Of a DNA stretch of 64,000 bases, positions 44,792 through 52,228 are shown in pieces. The number at the start of each line of letters is the position of its first letter. Position 1 is the stretch's first letter. The notes below the pieces were generated by a model, which saw only the letters and a list, made by a program, of their open reading frames with translations, did not search any database and was not told the DNA's origin. The stretch comes from JAFGVL01 sp963662245 (lineage in GTDB: Bacteria; Bacteroidota; Bacteroidia; Bacteroidales; Paludibacteraceae): positions 558,001 to 622,000 of the forward strand of contig CAXXVQ010000009.1 in the NCBI GenBank assembly GCA_963662245.2, given 5' to 3'. The position numbers were made by a program, and so were the translations under genes.

Positions 44792-46591
44792 ATGCAAAAA
44801 ATCCGCAACATCGCGATTATTGCCCATGTCGATCATGGTAAAACTACGCTAGTAGATAAGATGCTTTTAGCAGGAAAATTATTCCGCGAAAATGAAGAGC
44901 ATGAAGATTTAGTTATGGATAACAATGACCTTGAACGCGAACGAGGCATTACCATTCTTTCAAAGAATGTGTCTATAAATTATAACGGATATAAGATTAA
45001 TATTATTGATACTCCAGGGCACGCCGATTTTGGTGGTGAGGTAGAGCGTGTGTTGAACATGGCTGATGGAGTGTTGCTTTTGGTTGATGCATTTGAAGGC
45101 CCAATGCCACAAACTCGTTTTGTGTTGCAAAAAGCAATTCAAATGGGATTGAAACCAATTGTTGTTATTAATAAAGTTGATAAGCCAAACTGTACTCCTG
45201 ATATTGTTCATGAGGCAGTATTTGATTTGATGTTCCAGTTAGATGCTACAGAAGAGCAGTTGGATTTCCATACTGTATATGGTTCAGCAAAAAATAACTG
45301 GATGGCAGCAGACTGGAAAACTCCAGCTGATAACATTAACTATGTTTTAGATTCTATTATCGAGCATATTCCTGCTCCAGTTCAATTAGAAGGAACACCT
45401 CAGTTATTGATTACATCATTAGATTATTCATCATATGTTGGTCGTATTGCTGTAGGTCGTGTTCATCGTGGTGAATTGAAAACTGGTCAAGATGTGTCTT
45501 TAGTGAAACGCGATGGTACTGTTAAGAAGTCTCGTATCAAAGAAGTACATGTTTTCGAAGGTCTAGGTCGTGCAAAGGTTGATTCAGTTAAGTCTGGTGA
45601 TATTTGTGCATTAGTAGGTATTGAAAACTTTGATATTGGTGATAGTGTTTGTGATGCGTTAAATCCAGAACCTCTTGAACCCATCGCTGTTGATGAGCCA
45701 ACAATGAGTATGGTGTTTACTATTAATGATTCTCCATTCTTTGGTAAAGAAGGTAAGTTTGTAACTTCTCGTCACATCAATGATCGTTTGGTAAAAGAAT
45801 TAGATAAAAACTTAGCTCTTCGTGTTCAGAAATCTGATGATGCTGATGTTTGGACTGTTTTTGGTCGAGGTGTACTTCACTTATCTGTATTGATTGAAAC
45901 TATGCGTCGTGAAGGATATGAACTTCAGGTAGGGCAGCCACAAGTTATTTACAAACAAATTGATGGCGTGAAGTGTGAGCCAGTTGAGCAATTATCTATC
46001 AATGTGCCTGAGGAAACTTCAGGTAAGGTAATTGAAATGGTGTCAATCCGTAAAGGAGAGATGCTTTCAATGGAGAGTAAAGGTGAGCGTGTGCAAATGG
46101 AATTTGTGATTCCATCTCGTGGAATTATTGGTTTGCGTACAAATGTTCTTACCGCTACTGCTGGTGAAGCAGTGATGGCGCACCGTTTCCTAGAATATCA
46201 ACCATATAAAGGTGAGATTGAAAAACGCGATAATGGGGCTATCATTGCAATGGAAAGTGGAACTGCTTTTGCTTACGCAATTGATAAATTACAAGATCGT
46301 GGTAAGTTCTTTATTCACCCTCAAGATGAGATTTATGCTGGTCAGGTTGTAGGTGAGCATGCTAAAGAAAATGACCTAGTTGTAAATGTGACTAAGTCTA
46401 AGAAATTAACAAACATGCGTGCATCAGGTTCTGATGATAAGGTGCGTATCGTTCCTCCAATTGAATTTAGCTTGGAAGAGGCACTGGAATATATTCGTGA
46501 AGATGAGTATGTTGAATTGACTCCAAAATCAATCAGATTGCGTAAAATTTATCTAGATGAGAATGAAAGAAAACGCATGTCTAAAAAGTAA
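44792..46591 (+). CDS. typA: Ribosome-associated GTPase TypA/BipA
   Basis: Translational GTPase that assists ribosome assembly and stress adaptation. G1 is AHVDHGKTT, the switch region holds RERGIT, G3 is DTPGHADF and G4 INKVDKPN. The C-terminal domain has the TypA-specific RGIIGLRTNVLTATAGEA. ATG 44792 is chosen over the TTG at 44777 because the family starts MQKIRNI; this gives 599 residues. Single gene with terminator. Confidence 0.96.
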   Translation: MQKIRNIAIIAHVDHGKTTLVDKMLLAGKLFRENEEHEDLVMDNNDLERERGITILSKNVSINYNGYKINIIDTPGHADFGGEVERVLNMADGVLLLVDAFEGPMPQTRFVLQKAIQMGLKPIVVINKVDKPNCTPDIVHEAVFDLMFQLDATEEQLDFHTVYGSAKNNWMAADWKTPADNINYVLDSIIEHIPAPVQLEGTPQLLITSLDYSSYVGRIAVGRVHRGELKTGQDVSLVKRDGTVKKSRIKEVHVFEGLGRAKVDSVKSGDICALVGIENFDIGDSVCDALNPEPLEPIAVDEPTMSMVFTINDSPFFGKEGKFVTSRHINDRLVKELDKNLALRVQKSDDADVWTVFGRGVLHLSVLIETMRREGYELQVGQPQVIYKQIDGVKCEPVEQLSINVPEETSGKVIEMVSIRKGEMLSMESKGERVQMEFVIPSRGIIGLRTNVLTATAGEAVMAHRFLEYQPYKGEIEKRDNGAIIAMESGTAFAYAIDKLQDRGKFFIHPQDEIYAGQVVGEHAKENDLVVNVTKSKKLTNMRASGSDDKVRIVPPIEFSLEEALEYIREDEYVELTPKSIRLRKIYLDENERKRMSKK

Positions 46592-46616
46592 TTTTTAGAA
46601 GAAAAATAATTTATTT

Positions 46617-46652
46617 AAAAGGCATAGAGGATTAGTTCCTTTATGCCTTTTT
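46617..46652 (+). terminator. Terminator of typA
   Basis: AAAAGGCATAGAGG pairs with CCTTTATGCCTTTT (one G-T pair), with T-rich tail. Confidence 0.85.
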
Positions 46653-46757
46653 CTTTTGAAAAGGAATTTGTCTGTATCTACAATTAGTATGGTTGAATAA
46701 ATTTGCATTGCAATGCCGAAATATTTATTTTTGGTGAAATTCAAAAATAATATTTAG

Positions 46758-47516
46758 ATGAAAATAGTATCATATAATGTAAATGGAATTAGAGCCGCAA
46801 TCAGTAAAGGATTGGCTGATTGGGTGAAGGAGGAAAACCCTGATGTTTTATGTATTCAGGAAACAAAAGCACAGCCGGATCAGATAGATACCATGTTGTT
46901 TTCGGAGCTAGGATATAAAGCTTATTTGCACTCAGCTCAGAAGAAAGGATATAGTGGCGTTGCCATCTTCTCAAAAGATGAGCCGGATAATATTGTAGTG
47001 GGAATGAATAATCCTCGTTATGATGCAGAAGGTCGTGTGATTCGTGCTGATTATGGTGATTTATCTATTATGTGTGTGTATGTGCCTTCGGGAACTACCG
47101 GAGATGTGCGTCAGGACTTTAAAATGGATTTTCTTGATGCTTTCTATAGCTTTGTTGATGGCGTGCGTAAAGAGCGTCCTAATTTAATCGTTTGTGGTGA
47201 TTTCAATATTTGCCATAAGCCTATTGATATTAATAATCCTCAGAGACAAGTTGGTGTGTCTGGTTTTTTACCGGAAGAAAGAGCTTGGGTTGATAAATGG
47301 GTTGATAATGGTATGATAGATACTTTCCGTGAATTTGATAGCAGTGCAGAGCGATATAGCTGGTGGAGTTATAGAGCGGGGGCTAGAGCAAGAAATGTGG
47401 GTTGGAGAATCGATTATTTATATGCAACTGAGGGGCTTAAGTCGCAACTAAAATCAGGTGCTATTTTGGTAGATGCAGTGCATTCAGACCATTGTCCAGT
47501 GAGTTTGGAAATTTAA
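46758..47516 (+). CDS. xth: Exodeoxyribonuclease III / AP endonuclease
   Basis: Base-excision repair nuclease cleaving at abasic sites. Motifs include YNVNGIRAA, the Glu in CIQETKAQ, GYSGVAIFSK, the CGDFNICH metal site, the RARNVGWRIDYLYAT block and the C-terminal HSDHCPVSL. The length of 252 residues is normal for ExoA/ExoIII. Followed by the tRNA-Val genes. Confidence 0.95.
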   Translation: MKIVSYNVNGIRAAISKGLADWVKEENPDVLCIQETKAQPDQIDTMLFSELGYKAYLHSAQKKGYSGVAIFSKDEPDNIVVGMNNPRYDAEGRVIRADYGDLSIMCVYVPSGTTGDVRQDFKMDFLDAFYSFVDGVRKERPNLIVCGDFNICHKPIDINNPQRQVGVSGFLPEERAWVDKWVDNGMIDTFREFDSSAERYSWWSYRAGARARNVGWRIDYLYATEGLKSQLKSGAILVDAVHSDHCPVSLEI

Positions 47517-47549
47517 TTTGAAACTTTTTTGAAAAAAGATAGTTCTGGA

Positions 47550-47580
47550 TTTGTAAATTCAAAAACAACAACTATCTTTG
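47550..47580 (+). promoter_or_regulatory. Bacteroidota-type promoter of the tRNA-Val locus
   Basis: TTTG 47550-47553, exactly 19 bases, then TATCTTTG 47573-47580; the first tRNA-Val starts 24 bases later. Confidence 0.7.
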
Positions 47581-47603
47581 CAACCGCTTTCAAAGGAATG
47601 TAG

Positions 47604-47678
47604 GGGCGTTTAGCTCAGTTGGTTCAGAGCATCTGCCTTACAAGCAGAGGGTCGGCGGTTCGAATCCGTCAACGCCCA
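47604..47678 (+). tRNA. tRNA-Val (UAC), copy 1
   Basis: Acceptor GGGCGTT/AACGCCC. The anticodon loop CTTACAA gives UAC. D and T arms are canonical. CCA is not encoded. Confidence 0.95.
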
Positions 47679-47719
47679 CTTTTTTAAAAACAATCTACAT
47701 TCTAAATGAAATTGCCTTC

Positions 47720-47794
47720 GGGCGTTTAGCTCAGTTGGTTCAGAGCATCTGCCTTACAAGCAGAGGGTCGGCGGTTCGAATCCGTCAACGCCCA
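47720..47794 (+). tRNA. tRNA-Val (UAC), copy 2
   Basis: Identical to copy 1, 116 bases downstream. Its 3' half is the left border of the 375-bp tandem array. Confidence 0.95.
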
Positions 47795-47802
47795 CCGAAG
47801 AT

Positions 47803-47833
47803 AAAGCCTTCCTAAGAAATTAGGGAGGCTTTC
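47803..47833 (+). terminator. Weak terminator-like hairpin in each tandem unit
   Basis: AAAGCCTTCCTAA/TTAGGGAGGCTTT stem with GAAA loop, followed only by CTAATTTT. Repeated at +375 and +750. The fragment after the last unit has a proper T6 instead (48953-48958). Confidence 0.6.
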
Positions 47834-47848
47834 TAATTTTCTGCTATT

Positions 47849-48103
47849 TTGGAGATATTTAGTGTTTATATATTATATAGTGAAAGCTTAGACTCATATT
47901 ATATCGGTTCGACAAAAGATATCGATAGGAGACTTCGTGAACATAATAGAGGAAAATCTACATATACCAAAAGGGGTATGCCTTGGAATCTAGTTTATAA
48001 CGAGAATTATGAGACAAAATCTGAAGCATATAAGAGAGAACTTGAATTGAAGTCTTGGAAAAGTAAGGTGAAAATAAAAGAGCTCATATCTCTTGTCGTT
48101 TAG
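47849..48103 (+). CDS. GIY-YIG nuclease-family protein, unit 1
   Basis: An 84-residue single-domain GIY-YIG protein. VYILYS stands for the GIY element and YYIGSTKDIDRRLREHN for YIG plus the catalytic Arg; the downstream NYETKSEAYKRELELKSWK carries the conserved Glu. The start is a TTG at 47849, since no ATG lies before the core. The stop codon TAG is formed by U8-A9-G10 of the tRNA-like sequence that follows. Single-domain members (UPF0213 type) are common and of unknown function, while larger relatives are homing endonucleases. Expression would need readthrough of the hairpin after tRNA-Val. Confidence 0.75.
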   Translation: MEIFSVYILYSESLDSYYIGSTKDIDRRLREHNRGKSTYTKRGMPWNLVYNENYETKSEAYKRELELKSWKSKVKIKELISLVV

Positions 48104-48169
48104 CTCAGTTGGTTCAGATCATTCCGACTTCAATCGGAAGGGTCGGCGGTTCGAATCCGTCAACGCCCA
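48094..48169 (+). pseudogene. Degenerate tRNA-Val-like sequence, unit 1
   Basis: Shares CGTTTAGCTCAGTTGGTTCA at the 5' side and the whole T arm and 3' acceptor with tRNA-Val. It differs in the acceptor 5' strand (TGTCGTT, two mismatches), in the D stem (GATC for GAGC, one mismatch), and in an anticodon arm of one extra base (TTCCGACTTCAATCGGAA). It is unlikely to be a working tRNA. Confidence 0.75.
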
Positions 48170-48223
48170 CCGAAGATAAAGCCTTCCTAAGAAATTAGGG
48201 AGGCTTTCTAATTTTCTGCTATT

Positions 48224-48478
48224 TTGGAGATATTTAGTGTTTATATATTATATAGTGAAAGCTTAGACTCATATTATATCGGTTCGACAAAAGATATCGA
48301 TAGGAGACTTCGTGAACATAATAGAGGAAAATCTACATATACCAAAAGGGGTATGCCTTGGAATCTAGTTTATAACGAGAATTATGAGACAAAATCTGAA
48401 GCATATAAGAGAGAACTTGAATTGAAGTCTTGGAAAAGTAAGGTGAAAATAAAAGAGCTCATATCTCTTGTCGTTTAG
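48224..48478 (+). CDS. GIY-YIG nuclease-family protein, unit 2
   Basis: Identical at protein level to the gene at 47849-48103, 375 bases downstream, with the same TTG start and a stop codon lying in the next tRNA-like sequence. Complete identity implies a very recent duplication or an assembly repeat error. Confidence 0.75.
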   Translation: MEIFSVYILYSESLDSYYIGSTKDIDRRLREHNRGKSTYTKRGMPWNLVYNENYETKSEAYKRELELKSWKSKVKIKELISLVV

Positions 48479-48544
48479 CTCAGTTGGTTCAGATCATTCC
48501 GACTTCAATCGGAAGGGTCGGCGGTTCGAATCCGTCAACGCCCA
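48469..48544 (+). pseudogene. Degenerate tRNA-Val-like sequence, unit 2
   Basis: Identical to the element at 48094-48169, with the same broken acceptor, D and anticodon stems. Confidence 0.75.
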
Positions 48545-48598
48545 CCGAAGATAAAGCCTTCCTAAGAAATTAGGGAGGCTTTCTAATTTTCTGCTATT

Positions 48599-48853
48599 TT
48601 GGAGATATTTAGTGTTTATATATTATATAGTGAAAGCTTAGACTCATATTATATCGGTTCGACAAAAGATATCGATAGGAGACTTCGTGAACATAATAGA
48701 GGAAAATCTACATATACCAAAAGGGGTATGCCTTGGAATCTAGTTTATAACGAGAATTATGAGACAAAATCTGAAGCATATAAGAGAGAACTTGAATTGA
48801 AGTCTTGGAAAAGTAAGGTGAAAATAAAAGAGCTCATATCTCTTGTCGTTTAG
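48599..48853 (+). CDS. GIY-YIG nuclease-family protein, unit 3
   Basis: Third identical copy, again with the TTG start and the stop codon within the following tRNA-like sequence. It is followed not by a further unit but by a diverged fragment of one. Confidence 0.75.
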   Translation: MEIFSVYILYSESLDSYYIGSTKDIDRRLREHNRGKSTYTKRGMPWNLVYNENYETKSEAYKRELELKSWKSKVKIKELISLVV

Positions 48854-48919
48854 CTCAGTTGGTTCAGATCATTCCGACTTCAATCGGAAGGGTCGGCGGT
48901 TCGAATCCGTCAACGCCCA
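48844..48919 (+). pseudogene. Degenerate tRNA-Val-like sequence, unit 3
   Basis: Identical to the other two tRNA-like elements. It ends the array and borders the diverged remnant. Confidence 0.75.
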
Positions 48920-48920
48920 C

Positions 48921-49020
48921 TGAAGATAAAGCCTTCCTAAGAAATTAGGGAGGTTTTTTAATTTTCTGCTATTTTGGAAATATTTAGTGTTTATATATTA
49001 TAAAGCACGAATTTAGATTA
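48921..49020 (+). repeat. Diverged remnant of a fourth tandem unit
   Basis: 48921 to about 49003 matches the first 80 or so bases of the 375-bp unit with a few substitutions, including T6 in place of CTTTCT after the hairpin and GAAAT for GAGAT at the ORF start. After about 49003 the similarity fades (TATAAAGCACGAATTTAG against TATATAGTGAAAGCTTAG). The ORF is destroyed. Divergence suggests the unit existed here before the recent triplication. The rest of the gene-free stretch up to 49245 holds a bidirectional terminator (49040-49083) and a hairpin (about 49105-49130). Confidence 0.65.
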
Positions 49021-49039
49021 GAATTATCTTGTGTGGATA

Positions 49040-49083
49040 AAAAGCAAAAAGGCGAGATTAATCATCTCGCCTTTTTTGCTTTT
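49040..49083. terminator. Bidirectional terminator
   Basis: A GGCGAGAT/ATCTCGCC core extended by AAAAGCAAAAA and TTTTTTGCTTTT on the sides, between the tRNA array and the minus-strand lipoprotein gene. Confidence 0.85.
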
Positions 49084-49104
49084 AGTTTTTCGAAGATAAG
49101 AGAG

Positions 49105-49137
49105 TATGGTTAAACGCTTTTAACCATACATCTCTAA
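49105..49137. other. Hairpin of unknown role
   Basis: TATGGTTAAA and TTTTAACCATA form a nearly perfect stem around a short loop, within AGAG/CTCT flanks. There is no T-run. It lies downstream of the lipoprotein gene on the minus strand and could be a 3' end stabiliser. Confidence 0.4.
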
Positions 49138-49245
49138 CCATCGGTTTGTTATTGCTAACACAGGTTTCTTATTCTAAAGAAATGTAGTGCTAGCAATGAA
49201 CATGAAAAAAACTAAATAAACACACTATTATTTTATGAAAAAGAA

Positions 49246-50169
49246 TTAATTCTCTGTATGAGGTTTCAGCATAAACTCAAATGAGATGGCTTCCTGGCTC
49301 ATATTATCTTTCATGGAATCCCTTTTAGGCGTATCACCCATTGGTTTGCCTCCACCAGATCCACTAGGTTCCCCGCCTTGCATGCCTCCAGTCATTCCAC
49401 CTCCCATGGGTGGTCCTTGATGTCCGCCTCTTACTTGTGGGGCAGGTTCGTCATTTCGTTTATCTTCCATCCTTAAGGTATTGCCCTTTATTGGTAATAA
49501 TGTGCAATTAAACACAATAACTTTATTAGAGTCTTTTTTTGCTAATGATTCTTTGTAGAAGTCTTTGAAAGGAATTTTAATTTCACAGAAGAATTCTTGA
49601 TGTGCAATTTTTTGACTATAGGAGATATTGTATGCATTACTATCCGGATTAATAACTTCTTCTAACTTATCATTAGGTTTAGCTAATCTAATTTGAGTTA
49701 ACTTAGGTTTGTGTGGATGATGGAATTCTGGTCTAGGTCCATCATTTCTCATTTCCTTTGGCTGAGGTGCAGGTGTGTCAGGTATTTTGTACATTGCTCC
49801 TTCAGGTGTTGCTTCATCTATGAAGAAAGGAAATGTTAGATTAAATGGAGGGTTGTTTTTTCCATCAGTTGTATCAATGGATAAGTTTATTCCTGCCGTT
49901 GAAATCCTCATTATGCTTTCCGGATCATTTGCACTAAAGGCAAAGTATAAGTTCTCGGTATCATTTCTAAGTTCGAAAAATAACTTGCTGTCTTTGTCGT
50001 AATATCTTAAAGGTAATCCCCATTCTTCTCTATTGCCATCAATAGATATTGGAGTGTCAACTTTTTTCATGCTTTGGTATACTTTTGAGCTACATCCTGT
50101 AAGAAGTGTCATGCAGACTCCAAGATATAATAAGCTTTTTTTTAGAGATAAATATGAAATATGATTCAT
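49246..50169 (-). CDS. Lipoprotein with CBM9/DOMON-like domain and Gly/Met/Pro-rich tail
   Basis: A 307-residue predicted lipoprotein (signal region LYLGVCMTLLTGCSS, lipobox LTGC). TPISIDGNREEWGLPLRY followed by DTENLYFAFSANDPESIMRI is the start of a CBM9-like/DOMON-type sandwich that in other proteins binds sugars or haem. The C-terminal third is low complexity, rich in Gly, Met, Pro and His (GGHQGPPMGGGMTGGMQGG). The function is unknown. It lies 110 bases downstream of the LytTR regulator in the same orientation, so it may belong to or be controlled by that system. Confidence 0.7.
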   Translation of the reverse strand: MNHISYLSLKKSLLYLGVCMTLLTGCSSKVYQSMKKVDTPISIDGNREEWGLPLRYYDKDSKLFFELRNDTENLYFAFSANDPESIMRISTAGINLSIDTTDGKNNPPFNLTFPFFIDEATPEGAMYKIPDTPAPQPKEMRNDGPRPEFHHPHKPKLTQIRLAKPNDKLEEVINPDSNAYNISYSQKIAHQEFFCEIKIPFKDFYKESLAKKDSNKVIVFNCTLLPIKGNTLRMEDKRNDEPAPQVRGGHQGPPMGGGMTGGMQGGEPSGSGGGKPMGDTPKRDSMKDNMSQEAISFEFMLKPHTEN

Positions 50170-50279
50170 GTTGGTAACTCATTTGTTCAACACAAATCTA
50201 TTGTAGAAATATTAGGTGTAGAAATGAAATAGATAAACTGCTTGTAATTATAGACGAATTAGTGAATTACTTGTAAAAG

Positions 50280-50996
50280 CTAGATCGATCTTCCTTTTAT
50301 GAAGGAATTGAAATTTTCTTTGTATTGTTCTGCAACGGTGATTCTTTCCTTATTAATCAGGATTTGACCTCTTTCTATTGCTTGAATTTTATCTAAAGCC
50401 ACAATGAAGGAGCGATGTACTCTCATGAATCTGTCATTGGGTAATTCTGCTTCAAGATGTTTGAGGCTAATGAGGCTTAATGTTGGGTTTACTTGTCCTT
50501 CAATCCATATTTTTACATAATCCTTTAGTCCCTCAATGTATAATATGCTGTCTAATTCAATTTTGATTTGTTTGTATTCTGATTTTACAAAGATGTAATT
50601 CGATTCGTTTTTATCAGTTTTTTTGTTCTCTGATAAAATGAACCATTCTTTAGCTTTAGAAGCTGCTGAATAAAATTCATTAAAGTCAAACGGTTTTAAT
50701 AAATAGCCAATTGCGTTGACTTTAAAACCTTCTAGAGCATATTCGCTAAAGGCAGTTGTGAATATTATTTTTGTCTTTGAGTCGATTAGTTTCGAGAGTT
50801 CAATTCCTGTAATATCAGGCATCTGAATGTCAAGGAAAATTAGGTTTACATAGTTTTCTTCTAAAAAACTCAAAGCACTGATTCCATTGTTGAATGTAGC
50901 CGATAATTCAAGAAAGTCAGTTTTTTTTATGTAATCAGATAATAGTTGTTGAGCAAATGGCTCATCTTCAACTATAATACAAGTTAATTTTTTCAT
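50280..50996 (-). CDS. LytTR-family response regulator
   Basis: A 238-residue response regulator. The receiver domain has IVEDEPFAQQL, the phospho-acceptor Asp in IFLDIQMPDITG and the Lys in YLLKPFDF. The C-terminal LytTR DNA-binding domain covers about residues 140-238 (ILYIEGLKDYVKIWIEG, and FMRVHRSFIVAL). It starts 1 base after the histidine kinase gene ends, so the two form a pair. Confidence 0.93.
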   Translation of the reverse strand: MKKLTCIIVEDEPFAQQLLSDYIKKTDFLELSATFNNGISALSFLEENYVNLIFLDIQMPDITGIELSKLIDSKTKIIFTTAFSEYALEGFKVNAIGYLLKPFDFNEFYSAASKAKEWFILSENKKTDKNESNYIFVKSEYKQIKIELDSILYIEGLKDYVKIWIEGQVNPTLSLISLKHLEAELPNDRFMRVHRSFIVALDKIQAIERGQILINKERITVAEQYKENFNSFIKGRSI

Positions 50997-50997
50997 C

Positions 50998-52095
50998 TTA
51001 ATCTAAATTAATTTTTAAGACTAAATTGTAAATGCCATTCTCAGTGTTAATATTTAGTTTGTGTGAGTTAGGATACAATATGTTAAGTCTTTTTTGAAGG
51101 TTAATAAGCCCTATTCCTGAACCGCTCTGATCAGTATCGTTTTTAGCAAAGTTTTCATTTTTTGATGTGAATATTAAGGTTTTGTCTAAAATAGCGAGGG
51201 AGAAAAATATGTCTGCTTCTTTTTTTGTAGAAACACCATGCTTAAATGCATTTTCAATTATGGAAATAAATAATAATGGCGGAATTTTTACATTGAGATG
51301 TTTGTCTTCAAATTTATATTGTACCTGAATGTTTTCAGGGCATCTAACCTTCATGAGTTCAATGTATTGTTCTAAGAATACAATTTCTTGCTTTAGGTTG
51401 ACTGAGTTATGATCAGATTCGTATAGCAGATATCTCATCAATTTTGCAAGAGTATGTATGTTTTTCTTAGCATCTTCAGGATAGCTATCTATCATTGCAT
51501 ATATATTATTCAAAGAATTAAAGAAAAAATGTGGGTGGAGTTGAAACTTAAGTTGTTGTAATTCAGACTTCAGGTGCTCTTGTTCGAGTTCCTTTTGTTG
51601 TAGCTCAGACTTATTCCATCTTTTGATGGCACTAATGGCTACTGCAAAAATAATTGGAGCCAAATATGAAATAATGTCTCTGTACATAAATATAGAGATC
51701 ATTTCATTTGGGGTTTTATTATTTGGAGGAGGTAAGTGTTTTATTGGTTCTGATAGATCATGCATTGGCGGGTGATCTCCGTGAAAAAGGAAAGCTCTGA
51801 ATATGATATTTATTGCAATAAATATGATGATAATAAGAATGTTTAAGATAATGAATGACAATTTTTTGTCTTTATTAAAGGCTTTTTCACTAATCCAGAA
51901 ATAGTTTAGATAAAAACTGATAGCAAATAATACTAGTGGGAGCCATGCTTTCTCGAATAAATGTGGGAAGTCATCAAAACTGTTGATGCTAAGAAGAAAA
52001 GGTACAGATATCAGAAATAGCCATACGGATAAATGTACGAAGATCTCTTTGGAGAATGTTTTAAGTCTTGAATTAGTCATATTGGTTGTAATCAA
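50998..52095 (-). CDS. Sensor histidine kinase, LytS/YehU type
   Basis: A 365-residue membrane kinase. Several helices occupy the first 200 residues (VHLSVWLFLISVPFLL, then LSFIILNILIIIIFIAINII). The His_kinase motif is FQLHPHFFFNSLNNIYAMI, the ATP-binding N-box PPLLFISIIENAFKHGV and the G-box GSGIGLINLQKRL. There is a His/Pro-rich periplasmic loop (HGDHPPMHDLSEPIKHLPPP) that might bind a metal. It signals to the adjoining LytTR regulator. Confidence 0.92.
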   Translation of the reverse strand: MITTNMTNSRLKTFSKEIFVHLSVWLFLISVPFLLSINSFDDFPHLFEKAWLPLVLFAISFYLNYFWISEKAFNKDKKLSFIILNILIIIIFIAINIIFRAFLFHGDHPPMHDLSEPIKHLPPPNNKTPNEMISIFMYRDIISYLAPIIFAVAISAIKRWNKSELQQKELEQEHLKSELQQLKFQLHPHFFFNSLNNIYAMIDSYPEDAKKNIHTLAKLMRYLLYESDHNSVNLKQEIVFLEQYIELMKVRCPENIQVQYKFEDKHLNVKIPPLLFISIIENAFKHGVSTKKEADIFFSLAILDKTLIFTSKNENFAKNDTDQSGSGIGLINLQKRLNILYPNSHKLNINTENGIYNLVLKINLD

Positions 52096-52228
52096 AATGT
52101 AAAAATACTAAACTGGTTATCTTTTGCATAAGATAATAGAAGAACTCCTCTTTTTTGTCGATAAATCTCTGGGGTGACTTAAAACTAAATGTACGAAATA
52201 TTTCTATTTTTGTGATAAACTCAAAAGA

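Larger units (their letters stand above)
47796..48920 (+). repeat. Three identical 375-bp tandem units: hairpin, GIY-YIG ORF, tRNA-Val-like sequence
   Basis: Units run 47796-48170, 48171-48545 and 48546-48920. I saw no difference between units 1 and 2 base by base, and the proteins of all three are identical. Each unit starts with a hairpin, continues with an 84-codon GIY-YIG ORF and ends with a degenerate tRNA-Val-like sequence. The last 32 bases of each unit equal the 3' part of the intact tRNA-Val at 47720-47794, so four direct repeats of this stretch frame the units, consistent with amplification by unequal recombination. An assembly artefact is possible. Confidence 0.9.

Noticed and set aside
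48094..48169. Functional suppressor tRNA with UCA anticodon
   Set aside because: A loop CTTCAAT would give UCA, but the 5-bp stem then needed is mispaired at three positions, and acceptor and D stems also have mismatches.
47796..48920. Regular repeats that could suggest a CRISPR array
   Set aside because: Units are 375 bp, fully identical and contain an ORF; there are no short repeats with unique spacers and no cas genes.
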